Source: Chara braunii
Taxonomy: Eukaryota > Streptophyta > Charophyceae > Charales > Characeae
Reading direction: 5' to 3'
Length of the DNA stretch: 37,500 nucleotides
Assembly: GCA_003427395.1 (NCBI GenBank)
Contig: BFEA01000346.1
Coordinates: 791,980 to 829,479 of the forward strand
The notes under the pieces are model-generated. The model searched no databases and had not been told where the DNA came from. It worked only from the letters and a program-made list of their open reading frames with translations. Positions 1-9,087 of the stretch are shown here, piece after piece. Position numbers and translations under genes: made by a program. Position 1 is the first letter of the stretch. The number at the start of each line of letters is the position of its first letter.

Positions 1-916
1 TTTTTTTTTTTTTTTTTTTTACGTATTTTTAGGGGCGGGGGGGGAATAATTAAAAAACCAGGCCGCGGACCGGGCCTCATCGGCCGCAGCCGTGGCCGAG
101 AATCTCGGCCGCAGCGGCCGAAATGCCCGCGGCCTAGGCCGCGGGTGTCACATAGGCATCACCATGTCGTGTGAGGACGACGACATGTTGCTCATCGTGT
201 TCACGACGACGGCAGTCACTGCCATCGCCACCTCGTTGATCTCTTCTTCACGTAGACCGTGCCCGCAGCCGTGAACGTCCATCTCTGACGCCGCCGCCAT
301 CGCCACCGCCGCGAATGCCCCCTACACTCAACCCTGCCGCAGGAGACCACGCACGCCGGAGCCGAAGATGCGCCCGCTGCTGTACGCTGCCACAGGAGAT
401 GACGCACGCCGGAGCCGAAGACGCGCCCGCTGCTCTACGCTCCCACAGGGCAGCACTCACGCCGGAGGTGAAGATGCGCCTTGCAAGAAGATGCGCCCGC
501 AGCTCACAACTTGCGTAGACTCAAAAGATTGACACCGACGCCGAACGGTTCGCCAGCACCGTCTTTTCTACGTCACACGCGTCACCTGGCCGTCCTCCGT
601 CCCCCCCCCAACCTTGCGTCCACGAAAATTCGAATTTGAATTTTCAAAGTTCTGGGTCACCGCGCTTTTCACCGACCCGTCCTTACCCGGCCTGGGGCCA
701 CCGCAGTGTGTACCACGGACATCAGCCAGGAATGGACGGACATCGCCGGCACGGTTACGTATACGCATATGAAAAACGGCCGCGGCAGACCTTTTAGGAC
801 GAATCCTAAAAGATGATTTTTAGGATTGCGTGTAACGACGCCGCAGGAAATCCTAAAAAACATTTAGGACTCGTCCTAAAAGTTTTAGGATTCTTTTAGG
901 AGTGTCTAACGAGACC
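1..916. other. Gene-free left end
   Basis: No coding region is supported. The window opens with 20 T residues. A GC-rich stretch at about 60-150 contains the palindrome GGCCGAGAATCTCGGCC, related to palindromes near 1881-1965. The stretch at 780-900 has repeated TTTTAGGA/TCCTAAAA words in both orientations. Short open frames here are arginine-, alanine- and cysteine-rich products of GC-rich repeats and look spurious. Confidence 0.6.
338..500. repeat. 53-bp minisatellite, about three units
   Basis: The word CACGCCGGAG recurs at 352, 405 and 458, giving an exact 53-bp period. The intervening sequence (GAAGATGCGCCCGCTGCTGT and variants, then CACAGG) is also conserved with a few substitutions. 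The unit length is not a multiple of three, so open frames across it have no meaning as a repeat protein. Confidence 0.8.
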
Positions 917-1171
917 GTTATAATTGCACTATGGGACAAGATACAGTTTACAATTGCACTTCGGGCACCCTACCCGGCCAGAAAGCCGGGTTGTATACAT
1001 TGACCGAACCGCAATTCGGAAAAAAACGATTTATTACTCATAATTGCACTATGGGGCAAGATACAGTTTACAATTGCACTTCGGGCACCCTACCTGGCCA
1101 GAAAGCCAGGTCGTATACATTGACCGAACTGCAATTTGAAACTGTATCTTGGTCCACAGTGCAACTATAAC
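917..1171. mobile_element. 255-bp foldback element with 33-bp terminal inverted repeats
   Basis: Bases 917-949 and the reverse complement of 1139-1171 agree at about 30 of 33 positions; both contain TTGCACT and AAGATACAGTTT. Inside, a 120-bp unit is tandemly repeated (921-1040 and 1041-1160). Each unit contains a hairpin: 972-978 pairs with 985-991, and 1092-1098 pairs with 1105-1111, both around the loop CAGAAA. No transposase and no clear target-site duplication are visible, so it may be a non-autonomous MITE-like or foldback element. Confidence 0.65.
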
Positions 1172-1750
1172 TCATTTTTGTGACTCCCTTTTCCCCCTTT
1201 TTTTTTTCCCCTTTCATAAGCACCTTGGAATTTTATTCAAATAGGGCCCAGTGCCCAAGGCTAAACATCAGTAAACCAATAGCAGGAACGGCGGGCCTCA
1301 GCCTTCAACCCTAAGATCGAGCCAAGTCCCTGCAACCACCAAAAAAAACAAGAAAGCAAAAACCACCCCCGAGCAACTCCAACAATCCCAAAAAATTACT
1401 AGCATCACAACCACCACTAGGCACTATGTTCCTTATCTCGCCGACAGCGAAAAAAATTATGCACAGCCCAATTCCTACAAACCACGGGTGCTAAAATTTC
1501 ATAAAAATAAGGGGCAACGGCCCGTGGGTCACAACCCACGTTTTGAATGGGCAAAAAAAACAGTCGTCTGCAGGTCCGTCCCGACCGTAGTTCAAAACGG
1601 CAATAATAACAGTGGCCCGCGTTATACACATGGTGCCTGTTCGAAACAGGCACTTTTGTCTTCTTCTATTTTTTTTTATTTATTTATTTTTTCCCGGTCG
1701 TGCCGCGCCGCGCCATGGCTGCAATTTTTTATTATTATTATTTTTTTTAG
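1172..1750. other. Gene-free, low complexity with small hairpins
   Basis: A/T runs and simple sequence dominate. Two short perfect hairpins are visible: GTGGGT-CACA-ACCCAC near 1524-1539 and GTGCCTG-TTCGAAA-CAGGCAC near 1632-1652. Open frames crossing this stretch are lysine- or phenylalanine-rich because of the A/T runs and are not credible genes. Confidence 0.55.
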
Positions 1751-2035
1751 CCGTCGTATGGTCACGCCGTGCCGCGTCGTACGGCGGCTGGAACGGAAAA
1801 AAAAAAAAAAAAAAAGGAATCATTGTCGGGCCACGCCGGGGTTTGGCCGATATATCTGGGCCATGGCCATTCTGGGGTGTGGCCGAGACATCTCGGCCGT
1901 GGCCAATCTGGGGTGTGGCCGAGACATCTCGGCCGTGGCCCAACCATGGGCGAGACATCTCGGCCGTGGCCCAACCATGGGGCCGGAACACCTTTTTATT
2001 TTTTCCGTTCCAGCCGCGGCGTGACCATACGACGG
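1751..2035. mobile_element. Foldback element with GC-rich palindromic core
   Basis: The left arm 1751-1800 (CCGTCGTATGGTCACGCCG, a 15-base insertion, then CGGCTGGAACGGAAAA) is the reverse complement of the right arm 2001-2035 apart from that insertion. The interior has repeated palindromes GGCCGAGACATCTCGGCC at 1881-1898 and 1917-1934, with a third variant around 1949-1965. T-rich and A-rich flanks extend the complementarity. No coding capacity is credible. Confidence 0.6.
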
Positions 2036-2069
2036 AAAAAAAAAAAAAAAACAAAAAAAAACTTGTTTG

Positions 2070-2101
<32 letters not shown>

Positions 2102-3525
2102 TGATGTGTTTTTTGCCAATTTGAACTTGGACGACGAGGATGTTGCCATTAAGTGTTTTTTTTGCCGTTTTGAACTTAAAGTGTGACCCAGGAGCAGTTA
2201 TCCCTAAAACTAAACACCTATTACTATCGGGATATATGAAGATTAGTACCCACCACTAAGTAATGTGATCACTGCCCTCAAGCTGACAAAAAAAAAAGGA
2301 GTCATCCCCAAAACTGCGTACACTTGAAAGGCAAAATTGGCTCCTAGTGATGATGTATCTAAGGGACGCTGGACTCGGTTTCCAGCAGGTGTCTCTCCCA
2401 TTTCACACCAATAGATGGAGCACCCCGACATGTAAAGCCTCAATTCTGGTGGTTCTCTCAACCTACCCTGCCTACTCTGAAATTAGCTACTCATCCTTCT
2501 CAACCTACCCTGCCTACTCTGAAAGGAGTCGCTTATTTTCTTACCGAAAACGGCCCGCAGCGTTATCCACCTTATCTGCCCTAAACCTCCTACCAAAGAA
2601 CCCATCCCATCGCCCCCTGACTTGTTGGCGCGCTGGGACACACTGAGGGGCACCAGCAAGGTCCCACGCCTCAGCCATCTCTCCCTATCCTGCTGTCGGG
2701 TCACATTTTTGAAGACAAAATAAGCAAAACCAGCAAACCAGGAGCAAGAACCAGGAGCGAAAGGGAGTAGAGGAGAAACGAGAGAGCAAACAAGAAGAAA
2801 AACACTAGAGGAACCCTGAGGCAGGCCAAAAGGATTCTCAGTTTCTGCCTCACGGGCTCTCCACCAAAGCTAGTGGGCAGGGGGAGAAGGGTCTCCAAAC
2901 TCCTGCGCTGGCCTAAGCGGGATCCCGACCCAATTTTCATCCAGTCCCGGAATGCCAGACTTTAGTCCGTTGCCAAACCCTCCAGTAAACCTGTGTCTTT
3001 TGTCAAAATAGGGACTCTACACCCTTTTCCTTTTCCTTGTATTTTTCTCAAATAGTAATGTCATCATGTCATCTATAGTTGGATTCCGAACTGTGACTTT
3101 TTCACCCTACTTTTTTTCTCCAACAACAAAAATGATTTGTTTGTGGTTGGATTCGAACCAACGTTCTTTCACGATAATAGAGATTATAGAAAGTGAACGG
3201 ACACCATGAGTGTTTTGTAGGGGGGAAACCCCTTAGAGACACGAAAGTTTGTGCTGCTCTCAATGCTTGTTTCATGTCAATGTCAGGGCGGATGTCTACC
3301 CAAGGGGTGGGAAGAAAACCCCCCAAGTTGAGATTTACAAATTTGAAATTTGGCTGCTCCACTCTATTTAGGTAGGGAGCAAAACTTGCTGAAAAATGGG
3401 TCCACTATCACTTATATTACATACATGGTTCAACTATTTCAAATGCCCTCTGCGTCTCTTGTCAAAATAGTGCTTCTACAACCCCTTTTCCTAGTAATTT
3501 TCTCAAATAATTATATCGTGTATAG
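2036..3525. other. Gene-free region with poly-A and short duplications
   Basis: Poly-A tracts occur at 2036-2060 and 2071-2100. A 27-bp segment is repeated with a 42-bp period (2456 and 2498). A segment of about 80-90 bp at 2993-3085 recurs at 3449-3531. A tRNA T-arm-like sequence lies at 3146-3162 on the minus strand. No open frame here has recognisable protein features. Confidence 0.55.
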
Positions 3526-3531
3526 TTGGCT
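2993..3531. repeat. Direct repeat pair next to the PLE 5' end
   Basis: Bases 2993-3085 (with TTGTCAAAATAG, CCCTTTTCC, TTTCTCAAATA and TATAGTTGG) recur with substitutions and small indels at 3449-3531. The second copy runs straight into the Penelope-like element at TTGGCTG (3526). The first copy continues instead as TTGGATTCCG, so it may show what the target looked like before insertion. Confidence 0.6.
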
Positions 3532-4478
3532 GTTTTGCCAAACTGGCCCGATGGGCCTATTGTGGACGTAATGGCTTGACGAGCCTGCGGAACGAACGTT
3601 TTGTTGTAGGACCCCGGCCTTGGGCCTGTTTTTAGGTACACATTCTGTTGGCATAATTTTGCTGGAACGCTGGTGGGTTTTCCATTTTTCCGGTTTCCCG
3701 CCTGACACGACGCCTGGCCCTGGCATGGAGAGTCCGACCTCCGATTTCCCGCGCGATCCAGGAGGCCGTGGTACAAGCCACGGGTGTTGTATGTACGCTA
3801 TTTAGTGTCTTTGCACCGCTGACCCTTACCTCTTTGGATGTTGATGGCCGACGGTGCAGCGGCTTGTCAGCAGTAGCGGTACTTTTGATGCTTCCTACAG
3901 ATGGTGCTATTACGGCTCTCTGTTTTCCGCTATGACGGTTTTGGTGGCATAGAACTCTGGCTATGGTGGCAGGCATGGGGACGTTTTTCTTTGTTTTCCT
4001 TTTTTCGGAGAGGGTTTTATCCATAGATGTACTCATCATCGGTACCTGACTACGTCTGTCCATTTCTGCGACGATGGTTTTCGAGCCACATAGCCTCTTA
4101 CGCGATTGTAGCAGCACTGAGGCATTTTGCGATTCTCGCCTTCATTACATCAAGCGGAGCATCTACTTCGGAGCCGCACGAAGCTCGTTCCTCTTGTGTG
4201 TTTTTTCGTCTGTGCTGTGCTTGTCTTGTGTTTGCGCTGTGCAGGTCCCCAGTCCCCGTGATGGCATAGACTGTCCATTCTCTTGAGACTATGGAGAGCG
4301 CCAGCATCCACGAAGGTGACCGAACGTATGATGCAAGTCTTAGGGTGGCATATCGATGAAAGGATAGATTGGGGATAGGATAAATAGAGGCAAGGCTTTC
4401 GGAACGGCCTCTTACTCCGAGCTTTCGTGTGATGGGCATTTGCCAGATCAGGTTTTCTTCTGATGAGGCCACTCGCGG
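3526..4478 (+). repeat. 5' pseudo-LTR of the PLE
   Basis: This matches 9088-10040 base for base in length, with a constant offset of 5562 at both ends and roughly 95% identity by eye. It begins with the hairpin-forming TTGGCTGTTTTGCCAA. It carries a TATA-like box near its 3' end and stops inside the ribozyme-like core, where the element body takes over. In PLEs such repeats arise from partly tandem copies and hold both the 3' end of one unit and the promoter of the next. The pair does not show TG...CA termini, so these are not ordinary LTRs. Confidence 0.85.
4380..4386 (+). promoter_or_regulatory. TATA-like box in the pseudo-LTR
   Basis: ATAAATA sits in GGATAAATAGAGGCAAGG and is preserved in the other repeat at 9942-9948. 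A start about 30 bases downstream would fall near 4412, giving a leader that contains the ribozyme-like core and ends at ORF1. This is inferred from position and sequence only. Confidence 0.4.
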
Positions 4479-4495
4479 GGTGGCTGAAACGCGTA
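4460..4495 (+). ncRNA. Hammerhead-ribozyme-like core at the pLTR/body junction
   Basis: CTGATGA (4460-4466) is followed by a six-pair stem II (4467-4472 with 4480-4485, one G-U closing pair) around a 7-base loop, then GAAA (4486-4489) and ACGCGTA. This gives the invariant hammerhead residues, with a GUA cleavage triplet (cut after 4495) and a very short self-complementary stem III (ACGCGU). PLE pseudo-LTRs are known to carry minimal type I hammerheads with tiny stem III that work as dimers. Weak point: stem I next to the core shows only about two pairs (T4459/G4496, T4458/A4497). In the 3' repeat the core reads GTGATGA and the copy ends within the stem II loop, so that one is inactive. Confidence 0.5.
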
Positions 4496-5189
4496 GATGT
4501 TTGGCCGCTAGACTGTGGATAGTGGTGGGAAGAGTATAACTCTTGGGGGTGATCAGAACACATTTTGACGATCATTCTTATATGCTCTATGGCTATGGTT
4601 GTACTTCATCGAGATTACATTGGAGCTCATTTTGTGGTATGCGTGATAATTCGGAACTGTATTGGTGTGATGTGTATGGAATTATCCTCATACTTAGGCT
4701 GGTGAGCTGCTCAGTCTGTCTATCATATTGACAAACGTAGCATCCGATAGTGCAGTCGAACACAATTTTGGTGGCTACGTCTACGACTACGTCTACGTCT
4801 AGGGTATCTGTGCTGGGAGTAGCAAGAGGTTGCATAGATACTGAAAGGGGAGGGGTTTGTTCGCTATAACACAAGTATGAGGGTAGTATTGCGATGTGCA
4901 ATGTGGATTGGTGATAGTGGGGCGTTGGTAAGGATTGTGGTGTTGTATGAGGAAGAGGCGGATGCTTACCGGGTGGTGGTGAGATATGATCCGTAATTTC
5001 AGACCATTTACCAGACATCTGTTTTCGTTAGGACGATCTCGATATGTCTTCCGCGGCTGTAGTTACTGTCCCCTATCCTTTCTTTTCCTTCCCATTTTGC
5101 ACTGTCCCGTGAGGTATTCGTACTTTACCTCCCACTCCGTTTGTTGCGTTTTCATTCTATCTGGAGTCGTGGGTATCCTTCTACCGATC
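4496..5189 (+). other. PLE leader before ORF1
   Basis: This 0.7-kb stretch lies between the ribozyme-like core and the ORF1 start. It contains a small CTACGT/CTACGACTACGT repeat at about 4773-4803. A frame open from 4986 joins ORF1 but encodes a cysteine/phenylalanine-rich stretch with no homology-like features, so I treat it as untranslated leader. Confidence 0.45.
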
Positions 5190-6197
5190 ATGGGTACTTC
5201 GTTGAAATGTTTCAAGTGCGGGTGTGAAGGCCATTTTTCAAGGGAATGTCCTTCGAATGCACGAGGACAAAACGCTATGACAGGTAACGTGAACAGAGCC
5301 ATGGGTCCTTCGACTCCTATTGCTCCAAGGTATTGGGCACTTAGACGGGTGCAGGAGGATACGGAGGAGAGACAGTTCCTCAGAGAGATGATGCTAGAAA
5401 AGAAGCAGGTGGATGCTTTGCGGAAAGAACAGGAAGACAAAAGGAGGTTCGAGGACCAAGTGCGTATCGAAACAGCACGACATGCCGAAGCAACGAAGGC
5501 GGAGCTTATGGCGCTATTAGGCAAGCAGTTCCTGACGTGTAAGGAGGAAGCTCGAAGGGAAGACATCAGGACACCTGCTGCCTATACTCCACGACAGAGA
5601 GATGACAGATGGGAAGAGGACGTAGACAAGGAGGTGGAGGATCTTGCTGATGAGATTCGGAGACTGAGCGCTTTAAGGGATCGGAAGAGACGAGGGAAGA
5701 CCCCGATGCCTGAGGGAGGTCGTTTTCGACAACCTGCGTTCGGAACTCCCACTGGTAACAACCGGGACAGAGGTGAATCATCGCACCAGGACGAAGAATG
5801 TTCTAAGACGAAGAAAGCGGCAGGAAGCGGACGAGATGGTCTGCTACAATTTATACTCGATCAACGGAAAGAACTATCGAGTATGAAACCGGAGGAGCTC
5901 AAGAGGATATGCTCGAAGGAAGGAGTTCACTACTGTACCAAGCTACCAACCGTTGAGCGTATCATCACCGCACGGGTGAAATGTGCGTATGAAGGCTTTG
6001 TGTTCGTACCGGCAACCTCGGCTCCTACATCACCTGAAGAAGACCTTCAGGGCAGTAGACTAGCACAGTTTTCTCGGTATAAGCTTTGGTATAATCTGAT
6101 GGAGTCCTTGAAGAGACGTTCCGAGATTCCTATTGGTCGGCGATACCATACCTTACGTCTCAAGTATGAGAAGGCGCATCAACTCTGTGTTTTGTAG
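5190..6197 (+). CDS. PLE ORF1: CCHC zinc-knuckle, coiled-coil, SAP-like protein
   Basis: The product is a 335-residue nucleic-acid-binding candidate, analogous to a Gag/ORF1 protein. The start chosen is the ATG directly before a retroviral-type zinc knuckle, C7-x2-C10-x4-H15-x4-C20. An upstream in-frame ATG at 4986 would add 68 residues of unlikely leader. Residues about 52-125 are highly charged and heptad-like (coiled coil), with a second charged helix at about 140-170. A KPEELKRICSKEGV segment at about 232-260 resembles a SAP-type DNA-binding helix pair. The frame is intact to a TAG. The GIY-YIG frame starts 30 bases downstream in another frame, so ORF1 and pol could be separate, or joined by a frameshift. 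Function is inferred from the motifs and position. Confidence 0.7.
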   Translation: MGTSLKCFKCGCEGHFSRECPSNARGQNAMTGNVNRAMGPSTPIAPRYWALRRVQEDTEERQFLREMMLEKKQVDALRKEQEDKRRFEDQVRIETARHAEATKAELMALLGKQFLTCKEEARREDIRTPAAYTPRQRDDRWEEDVDKEVEDLADEIRRLSALRDRKRRGKTPMPEGGRFRQPAFGTPTGNNRDRGESSHQDEECSKTKKAAGSGRDGLLQFILDQRKELSSMKPEELKRICSKEGVHYCTKLPTVERIITARVKCAYEGFVFVPATSAPTSPEEDLQGSRLAQFSRYKLWYNLMESLKRRSEIPIGRRYHTLRLKYEKAHQLCVL

Positions 6198-6226
6198 CAC
6201 TCGCCATCCTCGGTGAGATAGCTTGG

Positions 6227-6565
6227 ATGACAAAATTTGAACGACTGCTTCGGACAGTAGATTGGTCTGACTGGGACAAGGGACCGACGGTGTATGTTTT
6301 GTCTTCTCCATGGTGCAGATCGCAGTATGTTGGTAGTTCAGTCAGGGGTGTCTACGTACGCTGGGGTGAACATATTCGTACTACCCTTACAGGTGGCGTG
6401 GGGACGAATCCTAAGCTGTATAGATGGTTACGATTCTTCGGGCATGAAAAGTATGTAGCAGTCCCAGTTGTCAATGGTCTCGATTCAGTAGAAGGAGCAG
6501 AGAAGTCGGTTATCCGTATGTTTTCTTCGACACTGAATACGAGGTGTTTGATTAGGACTAATTGA
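6227..6565 (+). CDS. GIY-YIG endonuclease domain of the PLE
   Basis: The 112-residue open segment carries a full GIY-YIG signature: VYV (22-24), YVG (34-36), catalytic Arg45 in VRWGEH, a Glu in VEGAEKS (89 or 92) and Asn104 in STLNTR. In PLEs this nuclease nicks target DNA for target-primed reverse transcription. It lies before the RT here. It ends at a single TGA (6563-6565), after which the same frame stays open into the RT region, so the stop is probably a nonsense mutation in a larger GIY-YIG-RT polyprotein. The true N terminus could lie further upstream, or be supplied by fusion to ORF1. Confidence 0.75.
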   Translation: MTKFERLLRTVDWSDWDKGPTVYVLSSPWCRSQYVGSSVRGVYVRWGEHIRTTLTGGVGTNPKLYRWLRFFGHEKYVAVPVVNGLDSVEGAEKSVIRMFSSTLNTRCLIRTN

Positions 6566-9081
6566 CATCGGACTAGACTCTCAAGACTGCGAAGAAACGG
6601 ATCACTGAGATCGGGATGTCCCTGGATCATAAAATTTCGGCCACACAAGGGCACTTGGACTGATAGTTTGCTCAAATTATTGAAAGCTTCGTACACAGCC
6701 AGGATTAGGTACCTTTCCTTGCAGAGCTCACCGGGTAATGTATGGGTGGACCGATGGTCAGTACTTCGTAGGATTTTTGGTTGTTCATCTGTTCGGTTTC
6801 TCGATCGTTTTGCCTGTCGTAGCTCTCTGAAGGATAGGATACAAGAAGGAGGAGAATTCACCATAGGACCGATTATTTTTACCCCAAACGGAAGGGCGAT
6901 CCAGAAAGGCCAATTGCGTTTGCTACTGCAACAATCTTGGAGAAGGAAAGGTTTGCGCTGTTGCTCGGTACAAACTTTGCTTCGATGGTTCAAAGCGGCT
7001 AGAGAGTTCTCGAGGAAGAAAACTAGATCTGCTTTGAAAATTATGCTCTCAAAAGTGATTAAGTCGAAGATTGGTATAGATATCCGGCGACGGATCGTTG
7101 TCCGTTTGAGGTATGGCCATAAGTTGTGTACGGCTAAGGTCCATCAGCTGGTAGAACGCATTGTTGATTGTTCTTTGCTACAGTTGTCCTTACGGGAATT
7201 TTTAAAGAAATGGATCAGGATAGTGTGGATGAAGAACAGGTCTATTTCTGACCTTATTATAACGCATTGGGAGGCAGCTCGGCTTGATGACGCGTCAGTA
7301 ATATGTCCATGCCTCGATATAGAGTCGGGTTGGCCTCGTTTTGGTTTGCACATTCGGACTCGCATTTCCGATATCCCTGACATTCCGGATTTCATCCGTA
7401 ATTCGAGAAATATTCCTGCCTCGAATTGCAGAAAGGGCTTAGCGAATCTGGGGAAACAACTCACGACTGTTTGCTCGTATGTGCGTTCGACCTTTGTCAT
7501 TAACCTCACAGATTTACAGGCATGTTGGAGGGGTAAGTCCGAATTTGGTGTGACTAATTTTCTGAAGGTTTGGGTTGATCGTCTTAGGTACTTTGTATGT
7601 GTGCCTATAGATAGGAATATCACAGATACTCTTGTGATATGCCCTTTGCTGTACCGGCACTATATGAGACTGACTTTTGACCTCAACCCGTCCTTTGCGG
7701 TGACATGTACTCCAGAACGGGAGATTCTGCAGCTGATGTAAGACAATTTTTTTGGAGCAGGTCTACACAGTTTGGGAAAATGGGATTCCAAAGGATCGTT
7801 TGACACGGCTTACATTCTGCCTAAGCATAAAGATTTAATGCGATGGCGTCCTATTTCACCAACATGTAATGAACCTTCCAGACTCGCATGCACTAGGGTG
7901 GCTCGTGCGTTGAATTGCCTTCTTGTTGTGTTGCCAGCTAGATCGAATTTTAATCTTAAGGAGGTGGCGATGATGACTGAAGATTACATTCTGCCTAAGC
8001 ATAAAGATTTAATGCGATGGCGTCCTATTTCACCAACATGTAATGAACCTTCCAGACTCGCATGCACTAGGGTGGCTCGTGCGTTGAATTGCCTTCTTGT
8101 TGTGTTGCCAGCTAGATCGAATTTTAATCTTAAGGAGGTGGCGATGATGACTGAAGATTTGATTGGGATGGATAGAGCGTTACGAAGAATGACATGGGTG
8201 TATGATCTCATCACGGGTTCTTTCGATATCAAGTTCGTTCGTCATATTACCACACGGCGATATTTTGGCCGCAGTAGACTGGTTGCTTTCGTTTTTCGAT
8301 GCACGGGGTTATAAAGCGGTGAATGTGGCCAGGAGGGGTAAGAAGGCACATCTGTCGACCAAAGGTAGGCGCGAAGGTTTCCTCCGAATCAGCTTGACTG
8401 ATATTTGGAGCATGATCGGTTTTGATCTACGCTTTACCTATGTCTGGTCAGGAACATCTTTGCTGAAGCAAGTGATTGGTGTGTCGATGGGCAAGTCGAC
8501 CAGTTGTTCCTTAGCATGTATTCTCTGTGCTTCCGCCGAATTTCGGTTTTTATGCAACCTAGGAATGGATAGGCGTTTGGTCTTTGGTTTTCAGATAGTG
8601 GATGATGTTACTGTCTTTGTGGCAGTTACACGGACGGGTGGCTATGCTAAAGCCGACGCATTTTGACATTCTTTGAGCATTCCTATGGTAAGGTCCTGAG
8701 GTTGATTAGGACCGACGATTGGACGCCAAAATGAAATTTCGCCGAGATCCAGATTCAGAGATGTGGCTTAGCCATTCACACTTTTGCTTTGATGAAGAAT
8801 GTGGAACGGATCTGGAACGAGGGGGCTTTGGCCTTTGCCTCCTTCCAAGATTTCGATTTCTACTCAGCCAAAGTAGCCAAGGTAGGTGCGCTAATGTGCA
8901 CACTTTACTGCATTCATCGTTTATCATCGGACCCTTTTGGCCGTTTGTATGCTTTTCTGGCCATTCGGAGAGAGCTGGTCATGAGGAAGTACCCGCTGGC
9001 TCTGATTTCCAATGTTTTCAATCGGTTTTCCCAGAAAGTCAATTCGCCCGAAGGCTTCGTTGTGGCCAGGATGGTGACATA
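6566..9081 (+). pseudogene. Penelope-like reverse transcriptase, decayed
   Basis: The reading continues the GIY-YIG frame. A long N-terminal region leads to PIDRNITDTLVICPLLY (near 7602), then a TAA (7739-7741). The fingers motif ILPKHKDLMRWRPIS comes next, duplicated exactly, followed by SFDIK (motif A). A frameshift near 8235 moves to another frame with ILPHGDILAAVDWLL, IGVSMGKSTSCSLAC (motif B-like) and FQIVDDVTVF (VDD, motif C). A second frameshift near 8664 returns to the first frame, with a TGA near 8732, for a thumb-like C-terminal part ending in MVT-TAA. That TAA is seven bases before the 3' pseudo-LTR. The VDD motif and the overall order suit PLE/TERT-type RTs rather than LINE or LTR RTs. 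The copy cannot make a full enzyme. Confidence 0.7.
7811..8158 (+). repeat. Exact 174-bp tandem duplication inside the RT fingers
   Basis: Bases 7811-7984 and 7985-8158 are identical by eye. The unit is 58 codons, so it keeps the reading frame and doubles the PKHKDLMRWRPIS block and the downstream VARALN...MMTED segment. Complete identity, compared with about 95% between the pseudo-LTRs, means it arose after insertion, or is an assembly artefact. Confidence 0.9.
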
Positions 9082-9087
9082 AGGGGT

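Noticed and set aside
1488-2149. Several overlapping frames up to 178 codons on both strands
   Set aside because: They run through poly-A/T tracts and a palindromic minisatellite; composition is Lys/Phe-rich or repeats of the palindrome, with no protein features.
4986-5189. 68-residue N-terminal extension of PLE ORF1
   Set aside because: Cysteine- and phenylalanine-rich without domain features; the ATG at 5190 directly precedes the zinc knuckle and makes a better start.
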